From positions 188,501 to 252,500 of the forward strand of contig NW_014575560.1 in NCBI RefSeq assembly GCF_000708205.1: DNA of 64,000 nucleotides, read 5' to 3'. This document shows positions 54,196-64,000 of this stretch, one piece after another. The stretch comes from Mixia osmundae IAM 14324 (Eukaryota > Basidiomycota > Mixiomycetes > Mixiales > Mixiaceae). Under the pieces are notes generated by a model. That model was not told where the DNA came from, made no database searches, and worked only from the letters and a program-made list of their open reading frames with translations. Position numbers and translations under genes: made by a program. Position 1 is the first letter of the stretch, and each line of letters begins with the position of its first letter.

Positions 54196-57055
54196 ATGCA
54201 CAGTCGCAAAGAGCTCACCATCCTCGGCAGCCCTAGCTCGGGCCAGAGCAGTCCTGCCTCGCTACACTCTCGTTCACCGCTCGTGTCACCCACTCGTGCA
54301 TCCTTTACGACGCTTGGCAGTGCTGCTGCGCCTACTGCAGCAGTCACAAGTCCCTCTCCTCTCTCACCAACGATGGCAACTCAGATCGATCAGCCGCCCG
54401 GGCGTTCCTCGCCCACTGTCGCATCTGCAGCTATGCCCTCGCAGTCTGCGTCAGCCTCAGATTCGAGCTTGCACCTGCCTCATCATCCTCCTGAACTGCC
54501 GGGTGCTTCCTCGCGCCTGGCGGACGTCTACGGCAGTCCACATGACTCGCCTCGCTATAGTCACAGCGTCGGCCAATTGCCCCTGCCGTCAGGTCTATCG
54601 CCCCATAATTCCTACACTGGCTCACATCCCTCGCTGCACAATGTTGGGGGCATGATGGGCAAGACTGCTTCCCCTTTGCTTGCACAGGCCATATTACATC
54701 GCAGCCAGGAATCCCAATCGCCCATGCCCGCGCATCGCACGCACAGTGAGGACACTCGGACGCAGCTTTTTGTCGGCAACTTGCCTTTCCGAGTCCGATG
54801 GCAGGATCTCAAAGATCTCTTCAGAAAATGTGGCACTGTCTTGAGAGCGGATGTCGCGCTGACTGTAGACAAGTAAGTGGCTGCCTCTTTAGGACCATGC
54901 CAGTCTGATGGGCGTTGTGTCAAAAGCCGATCCAAAGGGTTCGGAAGTGTCCTCTTCGCCAATGAAGCGGATGCGTTGATGGCGATCGACGTCTTCAATG
55001 GCTTCAACTGGCAGATGCGCGTTCTGGATGTGCGAGTCGACACACAGGCAGGTCTAAAGGCTCCTCCTCCGTACACACATTGATGAATATGACAGGATCC
55101 TACGGGCGCCTTGATGCTCGCTGCAGCAGCCGCGCAGCCGCATACCGGGCAAGCGCTTGGGCCGCAGCCGACGCCTCTCGTCTGGCCATCTGGTCAGCCA
55201 GGCAGCGTCTCTCGTCAGCCCAGCCAATCTTTCCTACGGCCGAACGGCGTCATGCCAAATCAGATGGGCATGGCGATGCCAGTCAATAATGGCTATGGCC
55301 AACCGATGATGTTGCAGCATGATGGAACGCACATGCCATTAGCTATGATGCATCATCCTCATCATCCTTACAATCTGCAAGCCCATTCTTCACCTTATTT
55401 GCCTGATAGATCAGCATCGCCTGCCAACTATGGACAGAGGCATCTCTTCGTCGGCAATGTGAGCGTCCATTGCCGGGTCGCTGCATAGTACTGACCCAAG
55501 AATGCAGCTCCCCTTCAACTGTCAATGGCAAGACCTCAAGGATCTCTTCCGTGCTGCAGGCAACATCCTCCGCGCCGATGTCCAGCTAGGTCCTGATGGC
55601 CGTTCCAGAGGCTTCGGATCGGTGCTCTTTGCATATCCGGAAGAAGCGCAAAATGCGATGCACATGTTCAATGGCTACGAATTTAACGGGCGACAGCTCA
55701 AGGTCCACTTCGATCGATTCGTGCACAACGCCAACAGTCCAGCGCCAGGATATGGCGCAGTGCCAAACTATATGCAGCATCCGCTTGCAGGCTATCCAAT
55801 GCAGAGGCCCCAGCACTACTCTCAGCCGATGCAGAATTATCTCAACAATGAAGACGACATGATCTACACGCCTGGCGACATGGAAGAAGCTTCGCATAAT
55901 CTCATTCCCTTGCATTTGCTCTCGCCCGATCCCGAGATGGGTCCACAGAACGGCATGATGTCGATGAGTGCTGGCTATTTCCCAGACGCTTCGCCACAAC
56001 CGCAAGGTGTCGCAGCACATCCCCAGACATCCCGTCGCAACGACGAGACGCAGTCGCATGCTGCGAATGACGAGACGACGCAAGGCGACAGTGCGTCGCC
56101 TGCCGACACTCAGAGCGAAGCAGTGCAATCGCCCGCTCTGGCAGCAGGATCTAATGACTCGGCCACTTCGGCTGTGCCAAGTCCAGGCAGCGCCAGTCAA
56201 GAGCCACATCACAGAAAACCTCCGCCATCGCTGCGCCCGCTCGAACTGCCTCCCCAAGGGATAGCAATGCCGATGGGCTTCGGTCCCATGTCGCCCCATT
56301 TCATGACGCCCTCCATGCCCAGCTTCAGCTTCCATCCTTTCTCGCCAACACCGCCGCTCATGCCTCAGTATCTCTCGCCTGGCATAGGTCCTTACTCTCC
56401 AGCCATGACTTACTTTCAGCACCCTGGCGCCGATGGCTACGTTGCACTGACGCCAGGCGCGCCTTTGCATCACAGCAGACCCGATGGACTTCCGCCCTCG
56501 CAACAATATCAGCAGAGCGTGCCCGTTCTACAGGAAGACTCGCGCGAGATTGGCAGTAATGATGGCCACGGCAGTGGGTCGAGACTACAACTGCCAAGTA
56601 GCGATCCCGAAGCGAGTTACTTTCCTACAGCACCCATGAGTAATCTACTTTCCCGTCGAGCGTCCTCTCAATCGGCAAGGCGCAAGGAAGAAACCCTGGT
56701 CCCGGCGGCAGCGACTACTAGAAGCGCATCACAGTCTTTACACGCAAAGGATGCCAGCGATGATCTGAGTCAAGATCTTGGGAATCTTGTAATTGCTCAG
56801 GACGAGCCTATCACGCCGCCTGCCATAGCAGCGAATGACGGCGAAGTGGTCAATTCGGCAACCAAGCGCTCCTTCTTTGGTCTGCCGTCCTTGCCACGGC
56901 GGAACAATGGCGCCGAATCGCCGAGAGTAGAGGTCGAGCGGCGCGGAAGTATTGGCAGTTCAGCATTGCCAGAAGGGCGATCGCCAACAGCGAGCCGAAC
57001 CAAAAAGATGTTCAAGTCTATATGGCCTGCCAATCAGCCGACATCGACGGAATGA
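54196..57055 (+). CDS. Large RNA-binding protein with two closely related RRMs
   Basis: Predicted 902-residue protein. A Ser/Pro-rich N-terminus leads to RRM1 ([21 protein letters not shown] ... SKGFGSVLFANEADALMAI), a linker rich in Met, His, Gln and Pro, RRM2 ([21 protein letters not shown] ... SRGFGSVLFAYPEEAQNAMH), then about 450 low-complexity residues. The two RRMs share WQDLKDLFR and GFGSVLFA, so they look like a tandem duplication; the pattern resembles Gbp2/Hrb1-type or related fungal RRM proteins. Exons are 54196-54872, 54927-55047, 55096-55458 and 55508-57055. Intron 2 (55048-55095) starts GCAGGT after CAG; a 75-nt GT alternative also keeps frame. ATG 54196 is chosen; ATG 54104 is an in-frame alternative. 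Probably cytoplasmic mRNA regulation. Confidence 0.82.
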
Positions 57056-57124
57056 GCCGCTTGTATTTGTTTGCTGTGCACGAACTAGGGTGTAGGCAAA
57101 GTTTGACAATGTATGCATATCCGG

Positions 57125-58865
57125 TCACTCCGTCTCTTGCTCGGTCGCGACTTCGGGCTGAGGCGTAGGGGTTTCGCTGGTAGGAGACGGAGATGACGAT
57201 TTCGAACCTCGTCGCAGCCTTTTGATGAACGGATGATCAAGATTTGCACCGGAGAACGCATAAAAGTGCGTGTCAGCGATTCGCTGAGGCTCAGAGGAAG
57301 GTGCGAGCGGCGCTGCCACGACATCTTCGACGCTCGCGAGCGAGCTTGCGGAAGCAAGCGCTTCGACTGACGAGACGTGTTCTTCTGGCTTGTTCGGCAC
57401 CTCGACATCTGTGTCGACAGCTCGCGGCTCTTCGGCAGATGGCAATCGCCAGATGTCCTCCGAGCCTGCCTTTGCTAGCTGATCGCAAAGCCAAGACACG
57501 ACGACGTCGCAGTCACCGAGCAAGCAGACATCAAAATTGACATGCGGAGTCGGATCACGGTTGATCAGAATCTGAGGAACTGAATGGGGTATATGTGCTG
57601 TCAGCTCGCTGACGGGCGCAACAGATAAGCTGCTGCCGATCACAATCAGCAGATCGATCTTTTCGCGATCTTTCGCCAGGCAAAGGTCGAACTCGTCCGG
57701 TAGAGGCTCGCCGAAGAGGCAAATGTCGAATCGCAAGATAGGCTTAGACAGCCAAGGGTTATGTTCCTCCTCCTCGTCATCTTCCTCGTGGGCGTCCGCG
57801 CGCCAATTGAGAGCTTGTCCGTCGGTCTTGCGCTTTTTCGCAGGTGGCGAGGGCTCTTCAGTGTGTGCCTCATCGTCTGCTGTGCAGTAAGGACAAAGGG
57901 GCACCCGTTTTGCAAATACGTCTTCCTTGATAGCCTCGCCGGGAAAGGCTCTCCTGCAGCGCATGCAAGAGGCCGTTGCGAAAGAGCCATGACAATTCAG
58001 GACACGCTTGATGCCGGCACGTTGTTCTAGGGTGTCTATGTTTTGCGTGTAGTTGCGAAGGAGCTTGCCGTGCTTTTCTAGTAGTCTTATGAAGCTATGC
58101 GTACGAGATGGCAAGAAATTGGAAGGATAAAGGGAATGGGCGAAAGAGTAGAAGACTTGCGGATTGTGTCGGAAGAACTGCAGATCGAACATCTGCATAG
58201 ATCGTTACGCTCAGTACGAACATATAGGTTCAACAGGCTCGGCTCACCTGTTGAGGCTCATCGAGTTCGTATGCGCCCTCATCGCGTAATTTGGCATAGA
58301 TGCCATCGCTCGAGCGAAAGTCAGGGATGCCGCAACTGGTCGACACTCCCGCGCCTGATAGGATGATAATGTTGCGGGCAGTCTTGATCTGTCGAAGCGC
58401 ATCTTCGAGGGTAGAGACATCGGTGCGGCGTTCGCGTCGTCGCAAGATGCGCAAAATGGTGACTTTGAGCATCTGAACGTAGCGCAAGTTGCTGTCATCC
58501 TCTGCTGAGACAGGCACGAGCACGCCAAAGGCAAGCAGAAGCTGTCGTGCAGAGTAGCCTGGACTGTCTCGTTCGAGCCTGAGATACTTTCGCAGGAAAT
58601 TGATCATGCCAATCTCTCGTAGCTGTGCATGAAGCTCGTCTATCTGAACCTGATCCCATTCTGCTGCGGCTGCTGCCAGCCAAGGATCTCCACCTTCGTC
58701 CTCTGACTCTTCATCGCTGGCCAGGGCTGCCAATCCCGAGTCGAGCTCTGCGACATTGTCGCTGAACTCGTCTTCATCCACATCAAACGTGTCCAAATCG
58801 CAAGCTGCGAAGGCAGCAGCACGTGAAGCTTCGGCTGCCGGTATCGAGCTGCCCGTCATTGCCAT
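57125..58865 (-). CDS. SIR2: Sir2-family NAD-dependent protein deacetylase
   Basis: Class I sirtuin of 561 residues. Exon 1 (58248-58865) carries an acidic N-terminus and a helical region (LREIGMINFLRKYLRLERD, LLLAFGVLVPV) like that of Sir2/Hst1, then the Rossmann motif ILSGAGVSTSCGIPDFRSSDG. Exon 2 (57125-58192) has the catalytic NYTQNIDTLEQRAGI and the conserved His in NCHGSF, a four-cysteine zinc site (ASCMRCRRAF ... PLCPYC), IVIGSSLSVAPV and ILINRDPTPHVNFD. An acidic insert (EEDDEEEEHNP) follows the zinc site. The 55-nt intron 58193-58247 joins DEPQQ to MFDLQFFRHNPQVFY. ATG 58865, with 58859 as an alternative. Head-to-head with the GatB gene (131 bp). Confidence 0.93.
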
Positions 58866-58996
58866 GGAAAGGCAGCGAAGAGCCGTCCACGCCGGACGTG
58901 CTGGACAAGCGAGCACGTCGCGAGCGCGAAGTCAATCGACGACAGACATCGACTGCCGGCTTGTTGACACTTACGGCAGGCCTATCTGGATTGCCG

Positions 58997-60976
58997 ATGC
59001 CCCCGCGCACTGCAAGAGCTTTTCACCCAATCAGCAAGCTCTACCAGCCAGCGTCGGCCCGCTATGTGCGCACATCATCGAGCTGGCAGCCCGTCATTGG
59101 TCTCGAGATCCATGCACAGCTACTCAGTCCGGTGAAGCTGTTTTCGAGTGCGCTGCAGCAATGTGGGATGCCGACCATCACTGAGATTGCCTGGGGTGTG
59201 CAGAAGCTCCTCATCGCTCCTCAGACGAGCCGAATACCAACATAGAGCTTTTTGATGTCGCCATACCCGGCACTTTGCCTGTCCTGCAGGCTGCTCCTGT
59301 CTTGTTGGCCCTCAGAGCTGCCCTTGCGCTCGATTGCACCATCAATCACATCAGTCGTTTCGACCGCAAACATTACTTCTACCCCGATTTACCCTCTGGA
59401 TGGCAGATCACGCAGAAATACCGTGCGCCCATTCGCAGCATTGCCCGTTTTGCCCTCTCATACTCGTATACAGAGCCTCTGGCACATAGTGGCAGTATCA
59501 AACTAACGCCAGAGCAAGACGAAGGCGTTGCCGTCTCACGAGATGTACGGATTGAGCAAGTGCAACTCGAGCAGGCCCGTCACTACAAGCAGCCGAAAGC
59601 TCTGACGCTGACACTGAGAGCAGGACACCGCAAAGACTGTACATCTTCCCTATTCAGGCCTGTCGCAAGTCGACATGAGCCGCGCTGGGTCTGCATTGAT
59701 CGAGATCATCAGCGGTCCCGATATGAGGCAAGTCATGCGTACAAGGCCAAGCTGTCGCTGAATCCGCTGCAGAACGGCGGAGGAAGCTATGGCCTACGTT
59801 CGACGTCTCAGAAGTCTGTTGCAGCACGTCGGAGCATGCGATGGCAATATGGATCAGGTAAGCCCTCGTAGGCGCTCACAGTCACGGACGCTCACGGACC
59901 AAACAGGGCTCATTGCGCATTGATGCCAATGTCTCGGTCAGAAAAGCCGAGCCTGACGCATCCCTCGGACAACGATGCGAAATCAAGAATCTGAACAGTA
60001 TTCGACAGCTTCAGCAAGCAATCAGTGCGCCCTCGTTGAGCTGCTTAGGCCTTGGCTTACAAGTATGCAGCCTATGAGGTCGAGCGCCAGAGCAAGCTGC
60101 TAGACGATGGCCAGGCCGTCGAAAGCGAGACTCGAGGTTTTGATGCCCAAGCGGGAGAAACTTACGCAATGCGCTCCAAAGCAGCCACGCCAGACTATCG
60201 TTACATGCCCGATCCCGATCTACCGCCGCTTGTTCTGTCACAGGTCAGTGTTGAGGTCATTGAGATCTTGCCAGGCTGACGACCAGCAATCTTGACAGTC
60301 TTTCGTACAAGAAGTCAGGCAAGCGATGCCAGAGCTGCCGTTGGATGCTTTTGCTCGACTCATCTTGCAATATGGCCTGCGCGAACGGGACGCTCGAATA
60401 CTTGTCGCGTACGGCGAGTCACGCGATAAGGAAGAGTCTGCAGCAATTGCTGTGCGATTCTTCGAGGACGCAGCACAGGGACGAGACCCGCAAATGGTGG
60501 TCAATTGGTCCGTGTGCCACTTTGCGGTGTATCAGGTGCTCACATGTGAATGCACATCCAGGCTCATTAACGACCTCTTTGCTGCTCTTGCAGACCTCGA
60601 GCTGCCCCTGGGTCAATGTGTCATCACACCTGCCGACTTGGGCACCCTGGTCGATGCTGTCCAGTCTGGCGGTCTTGCTCGAGCCAAGGCACGCGAGCTC
60701 TTGAATGATGCTCTGCAGACGCACTCGATTCCGTTGCATGAGCTGGTCAGCAAGCATGTTCAGCAGGATGACGTCAACACAACAGAGCGACTGGCCGCGC
60801 TGGCCCAAGACATTGTCATCGCATTGCCTGACGAAGCGGACAAAGTCCGCAGAGGTAACAACAAGGTGATGCAACGTATGATTGGCGAGGGCATGAAGCG
60901 CACTGCCGGCCGCGTGGACGCGAGAAAGCTCACAGAGGCACTCAGGCAATGGCTTCACGCTACTGGCGGTACCTAA
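58997..60976 (+). CDS. PET112: Mitochondrial glutamyl-tRNA(Gln) amidotransferase subunit B (GatB)
   Basis: Subunit of the GatCAB-type complex that converts Glu-tRNA(Gln) to Gln-tRNA(Gln) in mitochondria; 541 residues. [16 protein letters not shown] looks like a presequence. Conserved pieces: [99 protein letters not shown] and [13 protein letters not shown]. Eight exons: 58997-59147, 59204-59574, 59624-59727, 59773-59857, 59907-60024, 60071-60243, 60299-60507 and 60562-60976. Introns 2 (59575-59623) and 3 (59728-59772) are GC-AG; GT alternatives would destroy LEQDT or shorten DMRTAEEA. Intron 7 (60508-60561, 54 nt) is stop-free and in frame. Confidence 0.93.
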
Positions 60977-61026
60977 CGACTTCGTGAATTATGCATTACA
61001 GTGCGTTTACGATGCAGAGTGTGCTT

Positions 61027-62704
61027 TCATGCGAATGCGGCAAGAAATAGTGCGACTGATGCCAGCATCAGCTTTGTCGGTTGCGTGTGCGAAGAGGCAT
61101 CTCCCGATTTGGTGACGCCCTTGAAGTTGTCGGAAGCGGACGACGCACTTGCTGCAGCGCCGGAAGTCGTGCCAGAGCTCGTCGAGCTGCTCGTCGTCGT
61201 GTTCGACGCAGTCTCGATGTATGCATCTGCTAATGTACCGCCGAGACATTGCACGATTGGCTGCATGCTGAGGGACGCGTTCATTGCTTCAGGCAAAACG
61301 ATATTGACGGCCAGATCAACCGCTGTGGGGTATAGATCGTGTTCGAGCACGATGAAACCGTCTGTCAAGGAGCCTGCCGCAGAGATGATATTGCGAAAGT
61401 TGTTTGCGACAGTCTGCTCAGTGATCCCGTTGACGCCGATCTGCCAGTCTTCAGTATCAAAGTCATGACCGTCCGCTGTGGTCCAGATGATGGGCGTCAT
61501 GCCCATCTGTGACGCTATAGCTCGTACGCGGTCATCAATGTCGCCGTAGGGTGGTCGCATCGTGTTGGGACTGACGCCTGTAATCTCTTTGATCGCTTGC
61601 CTTGACCAGCCCAGCTCGGCGACGATGCCTTCGTTGGACAGCGTAGTGAGAGGCGGATGGGACCAGGTGTGTACACTGAGCTGATGCGAGTCCATATGCT
61701 CGTATTGCAGCAATTCGGGTCGACTGATCGCACGACTGCCAACGACAAAGAAAGTCGATTTGATCTTGTTGGCATCGAGAAAATTGAGCAGCTTGGGGGT
61801 ATAAGGGCTTGGACCATCGTCATACGAAAGTCCCCAATCGCCCTTGTTATCACATGCAGTTTCATCCTGCATCGGACGCGTTAGCAAGGGCCCGCGACTA
61901 TGAGCGCAGAACTGACTTCGGCTCGAGTACATCCGCCGCAGGTCCACCAGCAATTTCCCGAACTGCCGGCATTCGCGATGGCTTGCGCATTGTAGCTCGT
62001 GTTGGCACAGCCGCCGATACCGTTCGGAGCAATGTTGGGTACTTTTGTGAAATCAATTTCCGCAAGCCAACCCTGGACTTGGGTCGAATTGAGGCTTGGC
62101 AAGACGTCGAGCGCTGGCCATTGCGAGGGTACGATCGTCACTGCGCCCTTCATCAGCATCGGTTCGTGTCTGGAGATGACGCATCACACGGACCTGCAGG
62201 AAGCGCAGGTGCATTTGAGCCGAGCCCTGTCGGTGTCGCGCCTGCTGTTGGCAGCGTGCCTTGTAGTGCGACTGTTGTGCCCGTCGCAGCTACGAGCACC
62301 GTCGTGCTACCGCTAGCCGTGCCACTTGTCGCGCTAGGCACTGCAGCAGCACTGCTTGCCGCGCTTGTCTTTGCAGATTTTTTCCTTTTTGTTGTCGTTG
62401 CATGCTGACGCTTGTGCAGCGCTGGCATTGGCTGCAGAACTGCAGCAGAAACAAGAGGATGGCGTGCCCTCAGCTTTGCCATATAGTATTGTTCGGAGTC
62501 GCTCTGCCCAGTCCCGATCGACTGGCCGATGTGGGCATGACGAGCTTTCCTACTGAGTCTGCTTGCAGGAGGGGCGGCGTGTGCCTGAGCGAGCGAAAGC
62601 TGATCGCTCGAGACAGGCGAGGCGATCAAGGCGGAAGTAGACGAGATGCAATGCGCGCTCAGGAGAAGCGCCGTGAGTCCGAATGAGTGTATGCTGTGTG
62701 CCAT
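61027..62704 (-). CDS. Chitin deacetylase, GPI-anchored (CE4)
   Basis: Converts wall chitin to chitosan; 524 residues. Exons are 62194-62704, 61917-62140 and 61027-61866 (GT-AG introns of 53 and 50 nt). Signal peptide near MAHSIHSFGLTALLLSAHC, then a Ser/Thr/Ala-rich stretch, VTIVPSQWPALDVLPSLNST, NCWWTCGGCTRAE and the polysaccharide deacetylase domain: the metal/base Asp motif GLSYDDGPSPYTP, the zinc histidines in SVHTWSHPPLT, MRPPYGDIDDRVR and VLEHDLY. The C-terminus ends in a Ser/Thr linker and KLMLASVALFLAAFA, a GPI signal. It matches basidiomycete chitin deacetylases. Tail-to-tail with GatB (50 bp), head-to-head with SLX1. Confidence 0.93.
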
Positions 62705-62979
62705 TGTGCCTGACTTGTGCGTGTGTGTGATGTGATGCTTTCCGTGCGAACGATGTGTGTGTCAAGTAGTGCGAGCGGGTCCGCCTGCCTGCAGACGTTT
62801 GCCGTCCTTCTGCGTTGTCTGTGCGTTCCAAAAAGACGCCAAGTATAGCCCAAAAAGTAGTGTGGTCAGTGCGAGAGGGATGCGCAGTTCGCGGCGCGCC
62901 TTTCATCGTCGGGACGCGTCGATATTCGATCGCGCTCATGGAAGCGTGACGTTGCTGATCTGTGCGGTCATTGGCCCTA

Positions 62980-63978
62980 ATGGCCGAATTGCTCGACATA
63001 TCGTCAGACTCGTCGCTGCCGGAGCTGCCTTTCCTGACGCAACGTGCGCCGCCTTCGTCAAGTCCGCTTGTGTTCGATGATGGACTGGACGAAGCGGAAG
63101 AGGAGGCTGCCATGCCTTCTGGCATGATCCCCGTCATCTCTCGCTCGACCCTGCTCGAGGGAGCTCACACAATTCCCCGCTTCTATGCATGCTACCTCTT
63201 GCGCTCAAAGCGAAACGATAAGTATTCGAACAGAACTTATATCGGCTCGACGCCCGACCCTCCGCGTCGGATAAGGCAGCATAATGGCGATCTGACTGCA
63301 GGCGCATGGAAGACTCGCTTTGGCCGTCCATGGGAGATGGAGATGATTGTACACGGCTTCCCTTCGAAGTTGTCTGCGCTACAATTTGAATGGGCATGGC
63401 AAAAACCAGGTCAGTCACGCCATCTGCGGTACCTGAGTCCCACCTCTGGCAGACCACAAGCTCGTTTCCCGGACGATCGTAGTCGCAACAAGCCAGACAG
63501 AAAGGTTAGCGTACTCAAGGCCATGTTGACTTCGAAGCCTTGGAAAGTCATGGGGCTTGCCGTGACCGTCTTCAGCCCATTTGCTAGTCAGCTTTGGCGC
63601 GGTCTGTCTACCACCACCGCACTTACCTCGCCTTCCAAGCGAAAAGGCAAGGCCAAAGAAGCTGTTGATGAAACGCTCCTACCAGATACCTCGATACCGA
63701 TTTCAGTCGATCACGTCAATGTTGTCGAACGCTTCGAAGGTGTTGATGGACGACGCATAGAGCGTGAATCTGCTCCACCGAGGAAAACGATAGCGCGCTC
63801 TCCAGCACGATCGCGTTCCGTGACCCCCATCGAGGCAGTCTTACAGGAGCCCGGCATAGGCCCCATTGATGCCTCTGACAAAGATTTTGCCGAACTGCAT
63901 TGGCGCAAATGGGCGAGTCTCATCGAAGCGCAGCCCATCGCTGTCTGTCAGCTTTGCAGTAAGCAATTGGACAAAGAA
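62980..63978 (+). CDS. SLX1: SLX1, structure-specific endonuclease subunit (partial, runs off the window)
   Basis: GIY-YIG nuclease subunit of SLX1-SLX4, which cuts branched DNA and Holliday junctions. From ATG 62980 (MAELLDISSDSSLPELP) a leader runs into the nuclease: FYACYLLRSKRNDKYSNRTY then IGSTPDPPRRIRQHNGDLTA, GRPWEMEMIVHGFPSKLSA and LQFEWAWQKPGQSRHLR. KVSVLKAMLTSKPWKVM matches the following helical part. CQLCSKQLDKE opens the C-terminal zinc-finger domain. The frame is continuous to 63978, where GTAAGC most likely begins an intron; the rest of the finger lies beyond 64000. An apparent intron at 63411-63453 would break the frame and is rejected. ATG 63112 is an alternative start. Confidence 0.88.
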
Positions 63979-64000
63979 GTAAGCTTTGCTTTGCCGCTGG

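Noticed and set aside
55586-56506. 306-codon minus-strand open frame inside the RRM gene
   Set aside because: Antisense shadow of exon 4; composition is Arg/His/Trp-rich, as expected from reversed low-complexity codons.
60018-60063. GC-AG intron in GatB after LQQ
   Set aside because: A GT-AG intron 60025-60070 of the same length gives RQLQQAITYEVERQ, a better match to the family.
62550-63137. 195-codon minus-strand open frame between chitin deacetylase and SLX1
   Set aside because: It overlaps the start of both real genes, which carry clear domain motifs; no homology seen.
63411-63453. Intron-like GTCAGT...GGCAG segment in SLX1
   Set aside because: Removing it shifts the frame and destroys KVSVLKAML; the continuous reading matches the SLX1 family (QKPGQSRHLR).

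Overview
This window is about 64 kb of gene-dense nuclear DNA from a fungus, most likely a compact-genome basidiomycete. A Pucciniomycotina yeast such as Mixia would fit, but that placement is inferred from protein flavour, not proven. The DNA is moderately GC-rich. I see 38 protein-coding genes on both strands, about one per 1.7 kb. Nearly all are cut by several very short introns, mostly 45-68 nt, often with a CTGA/CTAA-like branch site about 15-25 nt before the AG. I worked out some 112 introns by matching reading frames to conserved protein families; the summed exon lengths are divisible by three in every complete multi-exon model. I see no tRNA, rRNA, transposon, virus-like element, CRISPR or large repeat.

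Layout. 0-10 kb: RPS15 (uS19), a TPT-family transporter, a methyltransferase tail-to-tail with LCL2, a mitochondrial carrier, a divergent NCBP3-like/RNPS1-like pair, and RPL10 (uL16). 10-24 kb: a Reg1-like PP1 regulator, a borealin-like protein divergent from fimbrin, PMT2 divergent from a WDR89-like protein, UBC4 and a small secreted protein. 24-35 kb: HMG-CoA synthase divergent from LSm5, an unidentified protein, an S10 carboxypeptidase divergent from NAD(P)HX dehydratase, an S53 sedolisin and mitochondrial citrate synthase. 35-49 kb: an Ecl1-type zinc protein, ATP10, a GPI-type surface protein, a DXD glycosyltransferase, GOS1, a choline/ethanolamine phosphotransferase, an Arc1-like tRNA-binding protein and a mucin-like membrane protein. 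48.7-64 kb: an unidentified protein, SWD2, the rRNA methyltransferase RCM1, a two-RRM protein, SIR2, mitochondrial GatB, a chitin deacetylase and the 5' part of SLX1, which runs off the right edge.

The genes are ordinary housekeeping and cell-surface functions, not an operon-like cluster. Themes recur: RNA processing (NCBP3, RNPS1, LSm5, SWD2, RCM1), secretory pathway and wall (PMT2, glycosyltransferase, GOS1, chitin deacetylase, GPI protein) and mitochondria (carrier, citrate synthase, ATP10, GatB). Genes are packed head-to-head (27-150 bp between start codons) and tail-to-tail (5-93 bp between stop codons).

The most unusual signal is at the RNA level. An unusually high share of introns begin with GC instead of GT: six are forced by frame and conservation and four more are probable, all in plus-strand genes. 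Several introns are multiples of three without stops, so they are invisible to simple ORF calling. Other points of note are a long borealin-like protein hidden across four exons and an NCBP3-like gene sharing a 27-bp promoter gap with an RNPS1-like gene.
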